A stretch of 12,003 bases of DNA from an uncultured Rhodospirillales bacterium (GCA_903904805.1 CAIVDX010000165.1:1-12003), one strand, 5' to 3'; shown: positions 1-7,009, numbered from the stretch's first letter. Notes: generated from the sequence alone by a model not told the origin. Translations and numbers: made by a program.

Positions 1-1185
1 CTCTGGCGCCGCTCGGTCCTCAAGCCCGAAAGCAACGTGCAGTTTGGCGAGGGCGGTGCCGGCACGTTTTCCGACGGCAAGCTCTATTCCTCGGTGAAGG
101 ACAGCGCACATCGCTGGCGCAAGGTCCTCACCGAACTCGTCGCCGCCGGCGCGCCTGAGGAGATCCTCTACGTCTCCAAGCCCCATATCGGCACCTTCCG
201 CCTGGTCACGGTGGTCGAATCCTTCCGCGCCACCATCGAGGCGCTCGGCGGTGCCTACCGCTTCAATAGCCGCGTCACCGACCTCCTGCTGAATGAGGAC
301 CGCGCCATCCGCGGCGTTCGCCTGGCCGATGGCGAGGAGATCCCCACCACGCGCGTGGTGCTGGCCCCCGGCCACTCCGCCCGCGACACCTTCGCGATGA
401 TCGCCCGCCAGCATGTCGCCCTTGAAGCCAAACCCTTCTCCATCGGCGTGCGCATCGAACACCCGCAATCCCACATCGACCGCGGCCGCTTCGGCGGCCC
501 CCGCCCCGACATCCTCGGTGCCGCCGACTACAAGCTCGTCACCCACGACGCCGCCGGGCGCGATGTCTACAGCTTCTGCATGTGCCCCGGCGGCACCGTG
601 GTCGCGGCCGCTTCAGAGCCCGGCCGCCTGGTCACCAACGGCATGAGCCAATATTCCCGCGCCGAACGGAACGCCAACGCCGCCTTGGTGGTCTCGATCA
701 CCCCCGAACGCGACTATCCCGCCGACCCGCTCGCCGGCATCACGCTGCAGCGCCAGATCGAGGAGACCGCCTTCGCGCTCGGCGGCGCCAACTACAAAGC
801 CCCTGCCCAGCGTCTGGAGGATTTCCTCGCCGGCCGACCCAGCACCCAACTCGGCGACGTCGCCCCCTCCTACCGCCCCGGCGTTACCCCCACTGACCTC
901 TCACTCTGCCTCCCCGACTACGTGGTCGCCTCACTGCGCGCCGCCATCCCTCGCTTCGCCGCCCAACTCCCCGGCTTCGACCTGCCGGACGCTGTACTCA
1001 CCGGCGTCGAAACCCGCACCAGCAGCCCGATTCGCCTGTTGCGCGACAGCAGCACATTCCAGAGCCCGAACACCCCTGGCCTGTTCCCAGCCGGCGAGGG
1101 CTGCGGCTACGCGGGTGGCATTCTCTCCGCGGGCGTTGACGGCATCCGTGTCGCCGAAGCCGTTGCGGCCAGCCTTGTCGGCTAG
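1..1185 (+). CDS. FAD-dependent dehydrogenase, COG2509-like (5' end cut by window)
   Basis: The reading frame is open from the first base, so this is the C-terminal 394 residues of a longer protein; the family is usually somewhat over 500 residues, so the N-terminal Rossmann GxGxxG motif should lie outside the window. Residues 13-26 (VQFGEGGAGTFSDGK) are the segment typical of the COG2509 'uncharacterised FAD-dependent dehydrogenase' family. The C-terminus (about residues 359-385, GLFPAGEGCGYAGG then SAGVDGIRVAEA) is the usual second FAD-contacting motif of glutathione-reductase-fold flavoproteins. A GTG at 37 could be mistaken for a start, but the family homology continues upstream of it (LWRRSVLKPESN). 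It is probably a cytosolic oxidoreductase; the substrate is not known for the family. The gene ends 106 bp before the histidine kinase on the same strand, and nothing ties the two functionally. Confidence 0.9.
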   Translation, partial: LWRRSVLKPESNVQFGEGGAGTFSDGKLYSSVKDSAHRWRKVLTELVAAGAPEEILYVSKPHIGTFRLVTVVESFRATIEALGGAYRFNSRVTDLLLNEDRAIRGVRLADGEEIPTTRVVLAPGHSARDTFAMIARQHVALEAKPFSIGVRIEHPQSHIDRGRFGGPRPDILGAADYKLVTHDAAGRDVYSFCMCPGGTVVAAASEPGRLVTNGMSQYSRAERNANAALVVSITPERDYPADPLAGITLQRQIEETAFALGGANYKAPAQRLEDFLAGRPSTQLGDVAPSYRPGVTPTDLSLCLPDYVVASLRAAIPRFAAQLPGFDLPDAVLTGVETRTSSPIRLLRDSSTFQSPNTPGLFPAGEGCGYAGGILSAGVDGIRVAEAVAASLVG

Positions 1186-1291
1186 CGGCCTCGCTGAAAA
1201 CGGTACAACATTCAAATCGTCGTGATCCGATATTCGTCCAGCAGGACGAGTCGGACGTTCATTGCGACCACGCTGGAGTCTGACCGCGCCC

Positions 1292-2677
1292 ATGCCGCTG
1301 CCCTATGTCTGGCAAAACTGTTTCTGGGCCCTCGCCCTCACCGGACTGATCTGCACCGCTGTGCAGTGGGATATCTGGTGGCGCAACAAATCCGCTTCGC
1401 CACTTATTCTTTATTGGGGCGGCTTCAGCCTCAGCGCCGCCGCCGCCGCCACGTTGATGGCGCTCGGGGCGTCCTCGGCGAACTGGATGCTGATCCTGCC
1501 AGCACCGATGTTCGCGCTGTTCGCCGCGGCATCTGCACTCGCCGGTGCCCGCGCAGCGCAAGACCGCCCCTCCCTGCTCGGCCTGTTCGCTCTGCCCGCC
1601 ATCGGCTGGCCCATCCTTGTCGTCGCGTCGTCCTTGCTGTTCGACGACTCCGAATGGCTGATCTCGCTCAACGTCTTCCTCGCGCTGATCTGGGCGATCA
1701 CCAGTGCCGAGATATGGCATGGCCGCAAGGTGATCCCGTTCGCCCGCTGGCTGTCCCCACTGTTCCTGATCGGCACCATCTGCGCGCTCACGGTCGTGCT
1801 CGAAGACAAGTACCTCTCCCCCGCACTCATCAACCTGAGCACCACCCAGTGGATCCCGATGGTGATGATCCTTGGTCTCGCACTGTCGGCCATCGTGCAG
1901 AACGGGAGCGCGGCCCCCACCGCCGCCCGCGCGCCCGCTGCCGCCCGACTCTCGCCAGACACCGAGCGCCTCGCGCTCGCCGCCACCCGCATGGCGAGCA
2001 TCGGCCAGATGGCGAGCGCGCTCGCCCACGAAATGCGCCAGCCGCTGACCGTGATCGGCCTCGCGCTCGACAATCTCGACCATGCGCTGGAACGCCAGGA
2101 CATCAGCGCCGCCCGCGACCGCATCCCGACGATCGGCATCCAGGTCGAGCGCGCCGCCTGGTTGATCGAACATCTGCGCCTGTTCGCCCGCGGCGGCAGC
2201 ACCGGCCAGGGCATCACCAACGTCGCCATTCGCCCACTGCTCGATGACACAATGCGGCTGGTCGGCGAGGCGATGCGCCTCAGCTCCATCGAGCTCAGCC
2301 TCGATCTGGCCGAGCTTCCCGCGATGGCCAAGGTCGACGCAAATGCGCTGCAGCAGGTGCTGGTGATGCTTCTGCTGAACGCGCGTGACGTCTTCAATGA
2401 GCGCAGAACCGGAGACCCACGCCGCGTCGTGGTGCGCAGCGCACCCGGCTCGCGCCCGGGCACGGTGCTGCTCACCATCACAGACACCGCAGGCGGCATC
2501 GAGCAAGGCGTCATGGAACGCCTGTTCCAGCCCTTCACCACCAACACGGCCGACAGCGGTGCCGCCGGTCTCGGCCTGTCGATCTGCAAGCGCCTGGTCA
2601 CCACGATGGGCGGCGAGATCACCGCCCGCAATGAAGGTGCCGGCGCGGTGTTCAGCCTCGAGCTTCCATCGGCCTGA
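1292..2677 (+). CDS. Membrane-bound sensor histidine kinase
   Basis: A 461-residue two-component sensor kinase. Residues 1 to about 205 form six or seven hydrophobic segments with short loops and no recognisable periplasmic sensor domain, so the signal is probably sensed in or at the membrane. The kinase core follows: H-box with ALAHEMRQPLT (phospho-acceptor His246), N-box LLLNARDVF (Asn363), D/F-box DTAGGI (Asp398) with LFQPFTT, and G-box AGLGLSICKRL (around residues 425-435). The HPLT-type H-box resembles the NtrB/DctB/FixL group. I chose ATG 1292 (GGAG at 1275-1278, a rather long 13-nt spacing) over an in-frame TTG at 1262. No response regulator lies next to it, so it is an orphan in this window. 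It converges with the DUF6362-like gene, leaving 16 bp between stop codons. Confidence 0.92.
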   Translation: MPLPYVWQNCFWALALTGLICTAVQWDIWWRNKSASPLILYWGGFSLSAAAAATLMALGASSANWMLILPAPMFALFAAASALAGARAAQDRPSLLGLFALPAIGWPILVVASSLLFDDSEWLISLNVFLALIWAITSAEIWHGRKVIPFARWLSPLFLIGTICALTVVLEDKYLSPALINLSTTQWIPMVMILGLALSAIVQNGSAAPTAARAPAAARLSPDTERLALAATRMASIGQMASALAHEMRQPLTVIGLALDNLDHALERQDISAARDRIPTIGIQVERAAWLIEHLRLFARGGSTGQGITNVAIRPLLDDTMRLVGEAMRLSSIELSLDLAELPAMAKVDANALQQVLVMLLLNARDVFNERRTGDPRRVVVRSAPGSRPGTVLLTITDTAGGIEQGVMERLFQPFTTNTADSGAAGLGLSICKRLVTTMGGEITARNEGAGAVFSLELPSA

Positions 2678-2693
2678 ACAGCCGTATGTCAGC

Positions 2694-3293
2694 TCACCCA
2701 GGCATGTTAGCCAGCGCGCGCACAACACAGGCGATTCCCTGCGCGTGCCAGCGCTGCACCGCCTTGTGGTCAGCCCCCATCGCCTCCGCCAGGCGCCGCC
2801 AACTATACAGATGCCTCTGCGTCATCGGACTCACCAGCGCCCGCGCGCCAACAATCCGCCGCAACGTGTAGCTGTCCAGCGGGATCAGCGTGATCCAGCC
2901 CAACGCCTCATCCATCCGGCTGATCCGTGGCGAGTCCGGCATCGGTGGCCGCAGGCGCGCCCGGTCGTGGCCGTAGGCTTCCATCGCGACGCGCACGATA
3001 TCGAGCTTGGTGGTGCGCATTGCCGTCGAATAGCCATGCGACGGCAATGCCAGCAGCGTCGCCCCGGCCTCCTCCAAGCGCTGCACAACGAATGCGGCAT
3101 CCAGCTGGCCCAACAGCCCATCCCGCTGCAGGCGGCCGCGCGCCGCCGCCACCGCGCCCTCCCGCCGCGCCCCTTCAGCCTCCGCCAACCCCGCCGCACG
3201 CGGCCCCTGTCCCCCCTGACGCTGCGGCGGCACCGGCCCAACCGCCGCCAGCCGTTCCGTGCCAGCCGCACCAGAAACTGCAAATTTGTTCAT
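2694..3293 (-). CDS. DUF6362-like protein with C-terminal helix-turn-helix
   Basis: A 199-residue protein. Residues 1-60 are Ala/Gly/Arg-rich and probably disordered. From about residue 63 it carries a pattern I recognise from DUF6362-type proteins, often found in prophages and alphaproteobacterial accessory DNA: VVQRLEEAG, then GYSTAMRTTK, MEAYG, LRPPMPDSPRISRMDEALGW, RRIVGARAL, and a C-terminal HTH-like segment SWRRLAEAMGADHKAVQRWH. That last part resembles the DNA-recognition helices of terminase-small-subunit or sigma region 4-like proteins, so DNA binding is inferred. ATG 3293 is preceded by AAGGA seven bases upstream. The frame stays open upstream of this ATG to 3431, which matters for the slippage finding. 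It lies 17 nt behind the HTH gene at 3311-3679 and is surely co-transcribed with it. The family name is from memory; an HMM search would settle it. Confidence 0.75.
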   Translation of the reverse strand: MNKFAVSGAAGTERLAAVGPVPPQRQGGQGPRAAGLAEAEGARREGAVAAARGRLQRDGLLGQLDAAFVVQRLEEAGATLLALPSHGYSTAMRTTKLDIVRVAMEAYGHDRARLRPPMPDSPRISRMDEALGWITLIPLDSYTLRRIVGARALVSPMTQRHLYSWRRLAEAMGADHKAVQRWHAQGIACVVRALANMPG

Positions 3294-3300
3294 GTTTTGT

Positions 3301-3305
3301 TCCTT
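3301..3305 (-). promoter_or_regulatory. Ribosome binding site of the DUF6362-like gene
   Basis: AAGGA on the minus strand, seven bases before ATG 3293 and inside the 17-nt gap after the upstream stop. It decides the start at 3293 and argues that the gene can be translated independently, even though its frame is open further upstream. Confidence 0.6.
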
Positions 3306-3310
3306 ACGAC

Positions 3311-3679
3311 TCACAAAAAAACCCGATACGGATACGGTGCACCCTCGATACTGGTGCCGTTGGTGAGCAATCCCCAGGACAGCGGATGCCCGGCCGGCAG
3401 CGGCGGCCGATTGCGCATCGCTTCGTCCCAAGGCTCACGTGAACCGGCGCCACGCCCACCGCCATTGCGTGGATGGGCGTCGTATGCCTGGGGCTCGCAC
3501 CGCCGGATCTCCCGCATCCGACGCGGCAACCCTGCGGCCCCAATGCGTCGCCCGCGCTCCCGCGCCGCCTCCCGTCCAACCCCCAGCATGCAGCCGACCT
3601 CAAGCCACGTCGCTCCATGCGTCCGCAGATCCCGCAATGTGGCATCCATGGTGTCCGTCCATTTGATCGCGCCCTGCAT
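3311..3679 (-). CDS. Small Myb/GcrA-like helix-turn-helix protein
   Basis: A 122-residue protein. Residues 7-43 (WTDTMDATLRDLRTHGATW, then LEVGCMLGVGREAARERGRRIG) match the layout of GcrA/AsnC-like or Myb-like HTH domains: a leading Trp, an acidic 'DATLR' helix, then a short HTH. The middle (residues 45-90) is Arg/Gly-rich and probably flexible. The tail (about 93-120) has a distinctive PPLPAGHPLSWGLLTNGTS...GAPYP pattern that looks conserved rather than random. It probably binds DNA; the target is unknown. ATG 3679 has a strong GGGAGG six bases upstream. It is the first gene of a minus-strand pair and diverges from the XRE repressor gene across a 115-bp AT-rich operator region. Its last codons sit on a T7 run directly before the TGA. 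Confidence 0.75.
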   Translation of the reverse strand: MQGAIKWTDTMDATLRDLRTHGATWLEVGCMLGVGREAARERGRRIGAAGLPRRMREIRRCEPQAYDAHPRNGGGRGAGSREPWDEAMRNRPPLPAGHPLSWGLLTNGTSIEGAPYPYRVFL

Positions 3680-3718
3680 GCATCGCCTCCCTCGCCAATC
3701 GCACCAACCGTCGCGCTG

Positions 3719-3748
3719 ATGTTATGAGAACTAACGGAGGTATGTCAA
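3719..3748 (-). promoter_or_regulatory. Sigma70-type promoter of the HTH/DUF6362-like operon
   Basis: On the minus strand a perfect -35 TTGACA (plus positions 3743-3748) is followed after 18 bp by TAACAT (3719-3724, four of six to TATAAT). Transcription would start near 3712, giving a leader of about 30 nt before ATG 3679. Both elements are covered by half-sites of the dyads described next, as expected for a promoter under XRE repression. Spacing and motif are seen in the sequence; activity is inferred. Confidence 0.6.
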
Positions 3749-3784
3749 TATAACTAACTAGCGTATGTTAGAGAATCTGACATA
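3721..3784. promoter_or_regulatory. Probable operator region of the divergent XRE repressor
   Basis: This AT-rich spacer holds repeated half-sites TATGTYA / TRACATA and GTTAG / CTAAC. (1) 3764-3784 is a 21-bp dyad: TATGTTAGA, three bases, TCTGACATA, with eight of nine arm pairs matched (one T/G mismatch). (2) CTAAC 3754-3758 and GTTAG 3767-3771 form a dyad with an 8-bp spacer. (3) TATGTCA 3741-3747 and TGACATA 3778-3784 form a perfect 7-bp inverted repeat whose axis (3762.5) coincides with that of dyad 2. (4) GTTA 3721-3724 pairs with TAAC 3732-3735, over the -10 of the leftward promoter. A possible rightward -10 (TATAAC, 3749-3754) also lies here. The arrangement fits a lambda-like multi-site operator bound by the XRE protein at 3795-4136; binding is inferred. 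Confidence 0.6.
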
Positions 3785-3794
3785 GACTGATGCC

Positions 3795-4136
3795 ATGTCG
3801 ACCACGCCCCTCACCGTCGGTGCCCGCATCCGCGCCGCCCGCCTCGCCCAAGGCTGGACGCAGGACGACCTCGCCCAGGCCGTCGGCGTCTCACGCAGCG
3901 CTGTCGCTCAATGGGAGACCGATCGGGCAGGCCAAATTCGCGGCAATCTCAGCCGCATCGCCAGCGTGCTCGAACTGCCCCCGGCCCTGCTGCTGGAGGG
4001 CCAGCCGGAGGCAGCAGAAACCGCACCCGGAACGGCCGACGAGCTCGCATTGCTGCGTCTCTACCGCGACTGTGACCCGGAGGACCGCGCCTTTCTGCTG
4101 CGCACCGCCCGCAAGCTGGCGCGCAACCGGGATTAG
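3795..4136 (+). CDS. XRE-family helix-turn-helix repressor
   Basis: A 113-residue protein with a classic Cro/C1-type HTH at about residues 8-61: VGARIRAARLAQGWTQDDLAQAVGVSRSAVAQWETDR, then LSRIASVLEL. The C-terminal 45 residues are a short acidic/hydrophobic stretch (ELALLRLYRDCDPEDRAFLL), probably for dimerisation; there is no LexA/CI-type peptidase domain, so derepression would not go through RecA-type autocleavage. No good Shine-Dalgarno precedes ATG 3795, so translation may be weak or the transcript nearly leaderless. The gene diverges from the HTH/DUF6362-like operon and starts 10 bp from the 21-bp dyad, which suggests autoregulation plus control of that operon. Its stop overlaps the convergent alpha/beta hydrolase stop (TTAG at 4133-4136). 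Confidence 0.9.
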   Translation: MSTTPLTVGARIRAARLAQGWTQDDLAQAVGVSRSAVAQWETDRAGQIRGNLSRIASVLELPPALLLEGQPEAAETAPGTADELALLRLYRDCDPEDRAFLLRTARKLARNRD

Positions 4137-4816
4137 GCCTCGAGCAGCAGTCGGACAGTGCCCTCAGGGTCTTCCAGCATGGTGTTGTGGCTGGTGTTGA
4201 TCGTCGCGGTCTGCCACCGCGGATCGGCCACACAGGCCGCGTGCGGCGCCGCGAACGGCGAGGGATCGTAGCGCATCGCCCGAATATAGGTTCGTCGGCG
4301 CACGCTCTCATGCGCCCCGGTCAGCCGAACCCCCTCGACGAAACAGGCCAGCGACTGTGCTCGGTACCGCGGCTCATCGGCAAACGGATCGCCGCTCCGC
4401 GGCAGGCGTTCGACAAACCCACCCGTCCGCCGCGCGCTGTCGAGTGTCCAGGCCCGACTGTGCTCGCTGCCCAATGTCAGGATCGAGTCGCCATCCTTTG
4501 GGAGAAATGCGTCGAGATACACCAACGCCGCGAGCCGATCGGCCAGCCGATCAGCAGCCCCGGTGATGACCATCCCGCCATAGGAATGGCCGACCAGGAT
4601 CACGTCCGACAGGCGATGCGCCAGGATGGTCTCACACACATCGCTGATATGGGTCGAAAGATTGACGTGCTGCCCGGCCAGATGCCCGCGTGCACCCAGC
4701 CCGGTCAGATCGGGCGCGAAGACCGCCTGCCCGGCGCCGCGCAACCCCGCCACCACCGAGTCCCAGATCCACGCCCCGCCCCACGCACCATGCACCAGAA
4801 CATACGTCGCCATCAT
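4133..4816 (-). CDS. Alpha/beta hydrolase, EstC / hydroxynitrile-lyase-like
   Basis: A 227-residue alpha/beta hydrolase of normal length for the small esterase group that includes salicylate esterase and plant hydroxynitrile-lyase/MES homologues. Visible motifs: oxyanion-hole region YVLVHGAWGGAWIW at residues 5-18, PDLTGLG at 35-41, nucleophile elbow GHSYGG with Ser78, probable acid Asp184, and catalytic His210 in TSHNTMLEDP near the C-terminus. No signal peptide is seen, so it is probably a cytosolic esterase or amidase of small substrates; the substrate cannot be told from sequence. Two adjacent ATGs (4816, 4813) follow a GAGGGGGG run, and I took the first. A longer in-frame start at 4894 would overlap the upstream stop and lacks homology. 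It is the last gene of the MFS-GNAT-hydrolase operon, 68 bp behind the GNAT C-terminal part. Confidence 0.88.
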   Translation of the reverse strand: MMATYVLVHGAWGGAWIWDSVVAGLRGAGQAVFAPDLTGLGARGHLAGQHVNLSTHISDVCETILAHRLSDVILVGHSYGGMVITGAADRLADRLAALVYLDAFLPKDGDSILTLGSEHSRAWTLDSARRTGGFVERLPRSGDPFADEPRYRAQSLACFVEGVRLTGAHESVRRRTYIRAMRYDPSPFAAPHAACVADPRWQTATINTSHNTMLEDPEGTVRLLLEA

Positions 4817-4884
4817 TCCCCCCTCATGCAGCGAGTCGCTCGCATCTTTATGCCCGCCCGCGCGTTCGTTGCCCGACAGCCAGC

Positions 4885-5286
4885 CTACTGCCAATCATCC
4901 AGCACCAGAACCTCCGCCCGGTCCCAGGCGAGCACATCCGGCCGATGCATGGCCACGCCGACGAGTCGCGGCACCCATCCGGCCTCCCGCAGAACCCGAT
5001 GTGCCGCCCGTCGTGCCAGATTGACCCCAAGCTTCACCTGCCCGAGTCCCAGCCCGGCCGCCATCGTCCGCAGCCCAACCAGCAACGCGGCCAACGCCGA
5101 CCCATCGGATGCCCAGGCAAACTTGCAATAAAGCTGATCGACATCCGCCTCACTGGCCGCACCGTGCTGGACCACGGCGAGCGCAGCACCGTCCGCCAGC
5201 CCAACAATCTGGCTGCCACCGCCTGGCTCGCGCGACAGATCCAGCCCTGCGAACACCCCATCGGGGCGCTGCCAGTCCGCCGGCAC
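4885..5286 (-). CDS. C-terminal GNAT-like domain, second half of a split two-domain acetyltransferase
   Basis: Codes for 133 residues from a GTG at 5286, in the same frame as the GNAT domain upstream and separated from it by a TGA and four codons. The sequence (GLDLSRE near the start, then VDQLYCKFAWASDG, KLGVNLARRAAHRVLREAGW, VAMHRPDV and the ending VLVLDDW) matches what I know as the second half of roughly 280-300 residue GNAT proteins that carry two tandem domains. It lacks an obvious acetyl-CoA-binding Q/RxxGxG/A signature, consistent with a non-catalytic or structural C-terminal domain. No convincing Shine-Dalgarno precedes the GTG, so expression would depend on reinitiation or TGA readthrough. 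It may be a true separate ORF or the remnant of a gene broken by a nonsense mutation. Confidence 0.6.
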   Translation of the reverse strand: MPADWQRPDGVFAGLDLSREPGGGSQIVGLADGAALAVVQHGAASEADVDQLYCKFAWASDGSALAALLVGLRTMAAGLGLGQVKLGVNLARRAAHRVLREAGWVPRLVGVAMHRPDVLAWDRAEVLVLDDWQ

Positions 5287-5298
5287 CAGCGATTGGTC

Positions 5299-5721
5299 TC
5301 ACTTCGCGGCCGCCATCAGCCCAACTGAGACCAGGGAGCGGCTCTCAAACCCCACCGAATGATACAGCCCCAGATGCTTCACGCTGTTCGGAAAGGTCCA
5401 CAGCCCCACCAGCCGATCACCTGCCGCACTGAGGAAGGCCTCCACGAGCGCCCGCGCATGCCCACGCGCCTGCGCGGCGGGATCCACTGTCAAAGGTCCA
5501 AGGATCCAAACCGATCCCCAGTCGAGTCCCACCACCGACCCGACGACCTGCCCGTTGTCGACCGCAACGAAGCAACTGCCGGGCTGCCCCGCCAGACGCC
5601 GCGCCGGCACATCAGCTCCTGGTCGAAAAAGCTCCGGCGCGAGGCCGAACTGCGCGGCAAAGGCCGACCGCCACACCGCGCGCGCCGCCGGAAGATCCTC
5701 CGGCGCGAACGCCCTGATCAC
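5299..5721 (-). CDS. GNAT-family N-acetyltransferase domain (N-terminal part of split gene)
   Basis: A 140-residue GNAT domain: it starts VIRAFAPEDLPAARAVWRSA, then CFVAVDNGQVVGSVVG (beta strands 2-4), GPLTVDPAAQARGHARALVEA (motif A, acetyl-CoA pyrophosphate binding, with QARGHA in place of Q/RxxGxG/A), and LGLYHSVGFESRS (motif B). GTG 5721 puts the start exactly at the domain boundary, 10 bp after the MFS stop; an alternative GTG at 5787 lies within the MFS gene and adds a non-homologous Arg-rich tail. The acceptor substrate is unknown. In relatives the chain continues past the point where this one stops (MAAAK then TGA) into a second domain, here found as the separate reading frame downstream. 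Confidence 0.8.
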   Translation of the reverse strand: MIRAFAPEDLPAARAVWRSAFAAQFGLAPELFRPGADVPARRLAGQPGSCFVAVDNGQVVGSVVGLDWGSVWILGPLTVDPAAQARGHARALVEAFLSAAGDRLVGLWTFPNSVKHLGLYHSVGFESRSLVSVGLMAAAK

Positions 5722-5731
5722 CAGGCGAGAC

Positions 5732-7009
5732 TCACTCAGCCGCCGCCAAAGGTGCCGGCCCAGGCCGCGCCACCAATCCACCGCCACGAATCCAGGTCAC
5801 CGCGATCGATGCACCCAGACACAGCAGCCCGGAGATCATGAACGACGCCTGGTAATCGCCGGTCGCCCCACGCAGCAGCCCCGCGGAGTAGGCAACTCCT
5901 GCCCCACCAATCTGATGCAGCGCGCTGATCCAGCCGAAATACATCCCGACATTCTCCTCGCCGAATCGCCGCGCGGTCAGCCGCACGATCGGCGGCGCGG
6001 TGGCGATCCAGTCCAGACCATAAAACACCGCGAAACCGGTCAAACCGAGCAGATCGTATTGGAACAGATAGGGCAGCGCCAACAAGGACAGCCCGCGCAG
6101 TCCGAAATACCAGGCGAGCAGCACCCTTGCGTCGATCCGGTCGGTCAACCACCCCGAGAAGGTGGCGCCGACAATGTTGAGCGCCCCCATCCCCGCCAGC
6201 AAACTCGCCCCCACCACCGGCGAAATGCCCTCATCCACGCAGGCCGGGATCAGATGCGTGCCGATCAGCCCACTGGTCGAGGCGCCACAGACGAAATAGC
6301 TGCCGCCAATCAGCCAGAAATCGCGCGAGCTTGCGGCATCCCTCAGCACCAGGAGCGCCCGCCGGAACGGATGCGCCGCCGAGGCCGGCGGGGCCACCGG
6401 CCCAACCTGGCCGTACGGGCGAAGGCCCATATCCGCTGGCCGGTCGCGCATCAGCAGCGCCACGGGAATCGCCAGCGCGCAGGCGATCCCTGCCGCCGAC
6501 AACACCACCGCCTGCCAGCCCAGGCGCGACTCGAGCGCGGCGAATGCCGGCAGCAGCAGCAACTGCCCGGTCGCCGTCGCCGCCGTCAGGATGCCGATCA
6601 CCAGCCCCCGTCGCGAGGCAAACCAGCGCGAGGCCACCTGCGGGCCAAGCACCATGAAGCACAGCCCCATGCCGACGCCGGTCACCCCGCCCCAAAGAAC
6701 GATCAGTTGCCATGCCTGGGTCACCAGGGCTGAACCGCCCATGCCGAGCGCCATCAGCAGCAGTGAGGCCACCATCATGCGCCGAATGCCGAAGCGGTCC
6801 ATGATTGCGGCGGCGAACGGCCCCATCATGCCGAGCACAAGAATATTGGCACCGACCGCGGCGCTGATGGTCGCCCGTGACCAGCCGAACGCGTCCTGCA
6901 ACGGGACAATGAGAACACCGGGCGCGGCCCGCATCCCGGCCGTCATCAACACGGTCAGGAAGGTGATCGCGACCACCACCCAGGCATAATGCAGTCGGCG
7001 CAAACCCAT
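5732..7009 (-). CDS. MFS transporter, oxalate/formate-antiporter-like (OFA/MCT type)
   Basis: A 425-residue inner-membrane transporter with 12 predicted helices in two six-helix halves. Its N-terminus HYAWVVVAITFLTVLMTAG followed by GVLIVPLQDAFGWSRATISAA is characteristic of OFA/monocarboxylate-type MFS proteins, and MDRFGIRR (about residues 70-77) is the loop 2-3 motif A; SGWLTDRIDARV is its counterpart in the second half. It is likely to move a small carboxylate or another organic anion, but the substrate cannot be assigned. ATG 7009 follows AGGGA at a good distance; the TTG one codon upstream is less likely. It appears to be the first gene of a minus-strand operon with the GNAT and hydrolase genes. 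Its upstream region contains the 15-bp tandem array. Confidence 0.88.
   Translation of the reverse strand: MGLRRLHYAWVVVAITFLTVLMTAGMRAAPGVLIVPLQDAFGWSRATISAAVGANILVLGMMGPFAAAIMDRFGIRRMMVASLLLMALGMGGSALVTQAWQLIVLWGGVTGVGMGLCFMVLGPQVASRWFASRRGLVIGILTAATATGQLLLLPAFAALESRLGWQAVVLSAAGIACALAIPVALLMRDRPADMGLRPYGQVGPVAPPASAAHPFRRALLVLRDAASSRDFWLIGGSYFVCGASTSGLIGTHLIPACVDEGISPVVGASLLAGMGALNIVGATFSGWLTDRIDARVLLAWYFGLRGLSLLALPYLFQYDLLGLTGFAVFYGLDWIATAPPIVRLTARRFGEENVGMYFGWISALHQIGGAGVAYSAGLLRGATGDYQASFMISGLLCLGASIAVTWIRGGGLVARPGPAPLAAAE

Noticed and set aside
1234..1249. Hairpin TCGTCC-AGCA-GGACGA between the FAD dehydrogenase and the kinase, as a terminator
   Set aside because: The stem has only six pairs and no T-tract follows on either strand, so it is not called as a Rho-independent terminator.
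1259..2728. Long open frames on the minus strand opposite the first histidine kinase
   Set aside because: They are shadows of a clear kinase gene in GC-rich DNA; the translations are Arg/Gly/His-rich low-complexity sequence with no domain.
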